Assembly: GCF_020379485.1 (NCBI RefSeq)
Contig: NC_063437.1
Coordinates: 19,741,726-19,805,725, forward strand
Reading direction: 5' to 3'
DNA: 64,000 bases
Source: Brassica napus
Lineage: Eukaryota > Streptophyta > Magnoliopsida > Brassicales > Brassicaceae
Below are positions 60,272-64,000 of the stretch, piece by piece; position 1 is the first letter of the stretch; each line of letters begins with the position of its first letter. The translations under genes were made by a program, and so were the position numbers. The notes beneath the pieces are model-generated. The model had not been told where the DNA came from and did not search any database. It saw only the letters and a program-made list of their open reading frames with translations.

Positions 60272-61201
60272 TCAAGCTTTGTAGGTGAGGTATACACTGA
60301 AATGGAGGATGGTGTCTTGACCATCAGTGATATGCTGGTTGTTCTGGTTATGCAGAGTTTCCACTATGGCATACCCTTTAGCATGCTCAAACTTTCCTGT
60401 CCCGCCAATAACCGCTATCTGAGAGGCGTGAGAGGCGGTCCTGTGAACCCCAAAGAAGCTAATGGCATCGTCTAAAGTGTCATGATGGTCATGCTCTCTG
60501 TCTAACAACACGGTTAAAGAAAGAATCTGGCTAGTCCCATCCAAGGAACTGGCTAGGTAAAATCCCTGAGCTTTCCCTATAACAGCTGAGCCGAGCTCGT
60601 GGCTTTCGGTTAGCTCATCGTCCACGACGGTTATGGTTCCGAACATAAGATGCTGGAGTGCAGCACCCGGAGGGAGGTTACCTGCGGTTACGAAGGGGAG
60701 GCTGTTGGAGCTGAGGGCATCGTTGGTATTTCCGTTGGTGTTTTGGATCACGGTGCTGGTTTGAGCCCCGCTAAGTCCGGTGAGAAGTGGGGCTGTGTTT
60801 GGGTTGATGACACTGTTGATGTTGTTTGAGTTGACCAGTGGGACTCCGTTGTCTACCGGGAAGATGCTGTTGCTGGCCTTTGAGAATGGTATGCCGTTCA
60901 CCTCGGTTTGAGCTACTATGCCGGTCACTACACGAGCTGATGGGTGTGACCCTCCTAGCACGTCATGCATAAAAAACTCTAGTGATGGCTCATGTTCATT
61001 CGTTGTAGTAGCTCCTGCTGAACCGGCCGGGACCGTGAATGCTGATGTAGTTGTGGTTGCTGGTGGTGGGATATCGCCCGTTTCGTCAACTTCTTCAGGC
61101 TGAGGTTGAATCTGGTCGAGAAGTCTAGCGGAATTGATAAATGCGAGGAGATTGGAGGCTACGAGGAAGAGCATGATGGTTATGTGAAGTGCTTTGACCA
61201 T
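60272..61201 (-). CDS. DIR9: Dirigent protein of the ESB1 group, DIR9 ortholog
   Basis: A single-exon gene of 309 aa. Dirigent proteins steer coupling of phenoxy radicals. The long ESB1 group (DIR9, DIR10/ESB1 and relatives) acts in the endodermal wall in Casparian-strip lignin formation. Residues 1-24 form a signal peptide (ALHITIMLFLVASNLLAFIN). A Pro/Thr/Ala-rich region follows (about 40-70), then a first dirigent-like strand (EPSLEFFMHDVLGGSHPSAR) and an Asn/Thr/Ser-rich insert (about 110-175) that is characteristic of this group. The main dirigent beta-barrel (about 180-307) contains GTITVVDDELTE, GKAQGFYLASSLDG, IAVIGGTGKFEHAKGYAIVE and the ending LHFSVYLTYKA. The position matches At2g39430. 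Confidence 0.92.
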   Translation of the reverse strand: MVKALHITIMLFLVASNLLAFINSARLLDQIQPQPEEVDETGDIPPPATTTTSAFTVPAGSAGATTTNEHEPSLEFFMHDVLGGSHPSARVVTGIVAQTEVNGIPFSKASNSIFPVDNGVPLVNSNNINSVINPNTAPLLTGLSGAQTSTVIQNTNGNTNDALSSNSLPFVTAGNLPPGAALQHLMFGTITVVDDELTESHELGSAVIGKAQGFYLASSLDGTSQILSLTVLLDREHDHHDTLDDAISFFGVHRTASHASQIAVIGGTGKFEHAKGYAIVETLHNQNNQHITDGQDTILHFSVYLTYKA

Positions 61202-61592
61202 TTTAGTCTTACGTTTGGATACCCAAGTTGCTTATGATCGATGTCTAGTGATGGATGGACTAATGTATTTATATGAAGATGCATAGAAGAATTTGGTTTA
61301 TATGATTGTTGGAGTCATTAGAATGGAGTTGTTGTTGCTGTTGATATGCTTTAGTTGAGCTTGTGTGACAACTAAAACATTGTTCTTGTATTTGAATTAA
61401 GTAATATTTTCTGCCTACAAGTCCACTTGAGCAAAGTATCTATTTTTGTATATTGGGAAACATAATTAATTAGGTTTATATATAAAGAATTAGAGACTGA
61501 GGAAGGACGCATAATGTAGTTTATAAATGTCACTGCACTTACAAAGGCATGTCACAGTGTCATAATCAACAACAATAGCATTTGAATCAGAG
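61202..61592. other. Intergenic and DIR9 promoter
   Basis: On the minus strand the DIR9 upstream region has a TATTTATATG-type AT box within about 70 bp of the start. The left edge of the hydrolase 3' UTR lies near 61560. Confidence 0.4.
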
Positions 61593-63961
61593 CTACTCTT
61601 TCAAAGTGAAACCATCTTCTTTACGTTTGAGCTCAGACTCAAACCCTCCGTTTCCATCAGAAGCTCTCTTGTCCAACCAACCAATGATGTCAGTAAAAAC
61701 AATCTCGATGTTCTCTGGTGTCTCGCCATAGAGTAAACCATGCCACATCCCAGGATACAGTTTAAAAGTCTTGTCCGAACTCGACGCAACTTCATAGAAT
61801 TGTCCGCTAACCGCTTTGTCCGTGACTTTATCATCTTCACCGTGCAATACCATGAACGGTAATGAAACCTATATTACAATTACATAACAAAATAAGCATA
61901 AACCGTGTCTTCCTACTTATAACATCTTAACTTTCTTCATCAACGAAAATTGTATATAATACCTCATCAAGCCTCTTCTCGAGGTCGGTGCTAATCCTCA
62001 GTAGCTCATTAGCAGTCTTCAAGCGTGGACGACCTTTGTAGCAGTAAGGGTTTTCTCTGACCTTTAATCATTTCACAATGTCATTACACATACGTTTTAC
62101 GTATAACCTTTCTATATGGTTTCACTAAATAAAGGTGAAAAAACCTGTTTCCTGACTTCTGGCTGCTTAAAAGCAGTCTCAATGATATCCTGGCCAGGGA
62201 TAATCTTCCACGTAGGAATGACTCCACTAAGTTTGGACAATACAGAAATTACCACAGGGTTTGGTTTCATTTCTTCTGCGATCTGTGACAAAACAAAAAT
62301 AAGCGATCATTAGCGGTGGTTCTTTGTGTTTGTAACATTTAAGCACATAGCTACATACCATGACACATCGAAAACTAATTTAATCAGTAAACTAACATTA
62401 TAATATTCTACATGCTGCATAGCTAGATGCAACGATTACAAATTGGATATCAACTCAAGATTTGTGTGCATGTGCTAATGTATGATATCTTCAGCAACTT
62501 AACTCTCTAATTATTGGACAAAACACTCCCTCATTATTGTAATCTTGCTTTAAGAGGTTGAGTTTCACACGCTTGTCTTAATAATATTAGATTAATATTT
62601 AATAATATTAGATTAATGTTAACCTAATAATTCAGCATCATGCACATCATCATGGCACGTCGAAAACTAACAATCAAGATTTTGCCATCTGCATATCTTT
62701 TGGTTTTGGGTGGGCAAAAAGTTGCACAACATCATAACAATACATTGTTTTAAAGATATGTTCAATTAACCTTGTAAAATACTTTTTAGCAAAAAAAAAC
62801 CTTATAAAATACTCCATAAAGCAGGCTGGCTAGTGGCTACTATATGTGAATATATGTTACGTAAAATAGTGCAAATAAAGTCTTCAGAATAACTTCAATT
62901 CCCATAAATGATATATTTATTTGCATAATATATATGTGCCAAGCGAGCTTATGTTTATTTGTTCTCCTTTCTATATATTTAAGTTGACTAAATACATAGA
63001 AAATATATATGACCATATTTTTCCTAAAGAATAGATGCATGAGTTAATGAATAAAAATATTACCTTACACATAGGAGCAACCAAGACGGCCCCATCCCAA
63101 AACTCAGGCTTCTTTCTGTGTAACAACAAAAGCACAGCCCCACCCATTGATTCTCCTAACAAATATCTCATCTTACATTTGTTCTCTTCTCTCTCTAATT
63201 ATTTCAACCACAAACAAAAAGACATCAAAATCATTTTCTGATAACGTGGGACGACAAAAAAGTTTTGTTTAAGATTCTTTCATCCAAAAACATCAACGCG
63301 AGAACGTTTTTTGTCCATCAAAATTATTGGGTACTTGATTTTCTCTGCCTACATTACCCCATAACTAGTGAATGGTAAATATAAAAAGTGGCTTTGACCG
63401 TGACTTCAAAAGATAAATGTTCATAAAATCAATATTACACTTTTAAGTTACCGCAAATGGATGTGTAGTGGGCAGAGACATCATCAACGAGATGGTCGAA
63501 GTTTGGGACATACGCACTAAGCCCATCAGATTTACCATGTCCTTCATAGTCCATCCCATACACCCCATATCCTGCATTCACAAGCCTTCTCGCAGTACCT
63601 AGTCCAATCATATTCATCACTAACATTAAATAAAAAAGTCTCGATGATATAATGATAACATATACATCATGAAGTGGGCTAATCTCAACTGTTCATGGTG
63701 ATACTGCATTCCATTGCATATCCATGGCAGATGAAGATCAAAGACTTTGGCTCTTTATTTGCTGGTAACCACTTGCACGTGAATAACTTCATTCCTCGAG
63801 TATTCTTAATGAAACTCTGCATTTATAAAAAAAAAACCATCGTCATTTAAACCCCACATTCCTCTATCTATGTAGAGATAATACATAAATCTATTAGTAT
63901 GTAACAACTAACATAACACATACCTCTTCGTACTTTATGTTCTCTGTTTCACTTGCCTGCA
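61593..63961 (-). CDS. Alpha/beta hydrolase, monoacylglycerol-lipase-like (5' end outside window)
   Basis: Visible exons, reading on the minus strand: about 63925-63961 (ASETENIKYEE), 63690-63819, 63455-63600, about 63063-63165, about 62148-62283, 61956-62053 and 61593-61868. The first coding exon lies beyond 64000. The family hydrolyses monoacylglycerols or related esters. The HG oxyanion region (LIFICHGYAME), GMDYEGHGKSDG, the nucleophile elbow GESMGG (Ser), the acid residue in VLHGEDDKVTD and the catalytic His in LYPGMWHGLL are all present, so the enzyme is likely active. A cap region (KIIPGQDIIETAFKQPEVR, NPYCYKGRPRLKT) sits between elbow and acid. In Arabidopsis three tandem MAGL-type genes (At2g39400-39420) occupy this place. 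Which one this is cannot be told. Exon ends not described by a splice phase are approximate. Confidence 0.88.
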
Positions 63962-64000
63962 TACAAAAACAAGGTAAACCGGAACTACATTACAAGAACA

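Overview
The window is plant nuclear DNA: AT-rich intergenic sequence, short GT-AG introns, a nuclear tRNA-Cys, plant-type snRNA promoter elements, and expansin, CASP-like, UMAMIT and dirigent genes. From memory, the gene order (EXPA4, a DUF547 gene, BIK1, a Zf-C3H1 protein, ACR9, a small membrane protein, CASP-like 4D genes, UMAMIT14, an F-box gene, RPL23A, MTP11, PIG-P, DIR9, a monoacylglycerol-lipase-like gene) follows Arabidopsis thaliana chromosome 2 from about At2g39700 down to At2g39400. The organism is therefore a member of the Brassicaceae. Genes are sparser than I recall in Arabidopsis and several expected neighbours are missing, which suggests a fractionated subgenome such as those of Brassica or Raphanus. 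The species is an inference and cannot be fixed from the sequence alone.

Layout. 1-5.4 kb is intergenic and holds a very young 1.3-kb LTR retroelement, a Tourist-like MITE and an AT microsatellite. 5.5-13.6 kb holds EXPA4 (+), a DUF547/MIP1-zipper gene (-) and the immune kinase BIK1 (-). 15.7 kb carries tRNA-Cys(GCA). 16.1-21.9 kb is an 11-exon Zf-C3H1 nuclear RNA-surveillance-type gene (-), and just upstream of it lies a 5'-truncated processed retrocopy. 23.5-25.3 kb is ACR9 (-). 27.8 kb is a small single-exon membrane protein gene (+). 29.1-29.9 kb holds a probable relic of the geranylgeranyltransferase-beta gene and a LINE fragment. 31.7-37.2 kb is a tandem triplet of CASP-like genes (+). 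40.3-44.2 kb holds UMAMIT14 and an F-box gene (+). 44.2-50.4 kb is gene-poor and carries transposon debris. 50.5-54.9 kb holds RPL23A (-), diverging from MTP11 (+), followed by PIG-P (+). A non-autonomous hAT element sits at 55.0-55.7 kb. 57.9-59.2 kb is a nucleolin-like two-RRM gene (-). A U12 minor-spliceosomal snRNA gene with its own USE/TATA promoter lies at about 59.6-59.8 kb. 60.3-61.2 kb is DIR9 (-). 61.6-64 kb is a 5'-incomplete alpha/beta hydrolase gene (-).

The genes are ordinary independent plant genes, not an operon. The least expected items are the U12 snRNA gene, which no protein-coding scan would show; the LTR element, whose two 389-bp LTRs differ at one base; the retrocopy with its 17-bp target-site duplication; and the gene relic. 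Exon boundaries were traced by hand from splice sites and reading phase. All the multi-exon models listed with full coordinates keep frame from ATG to stop.
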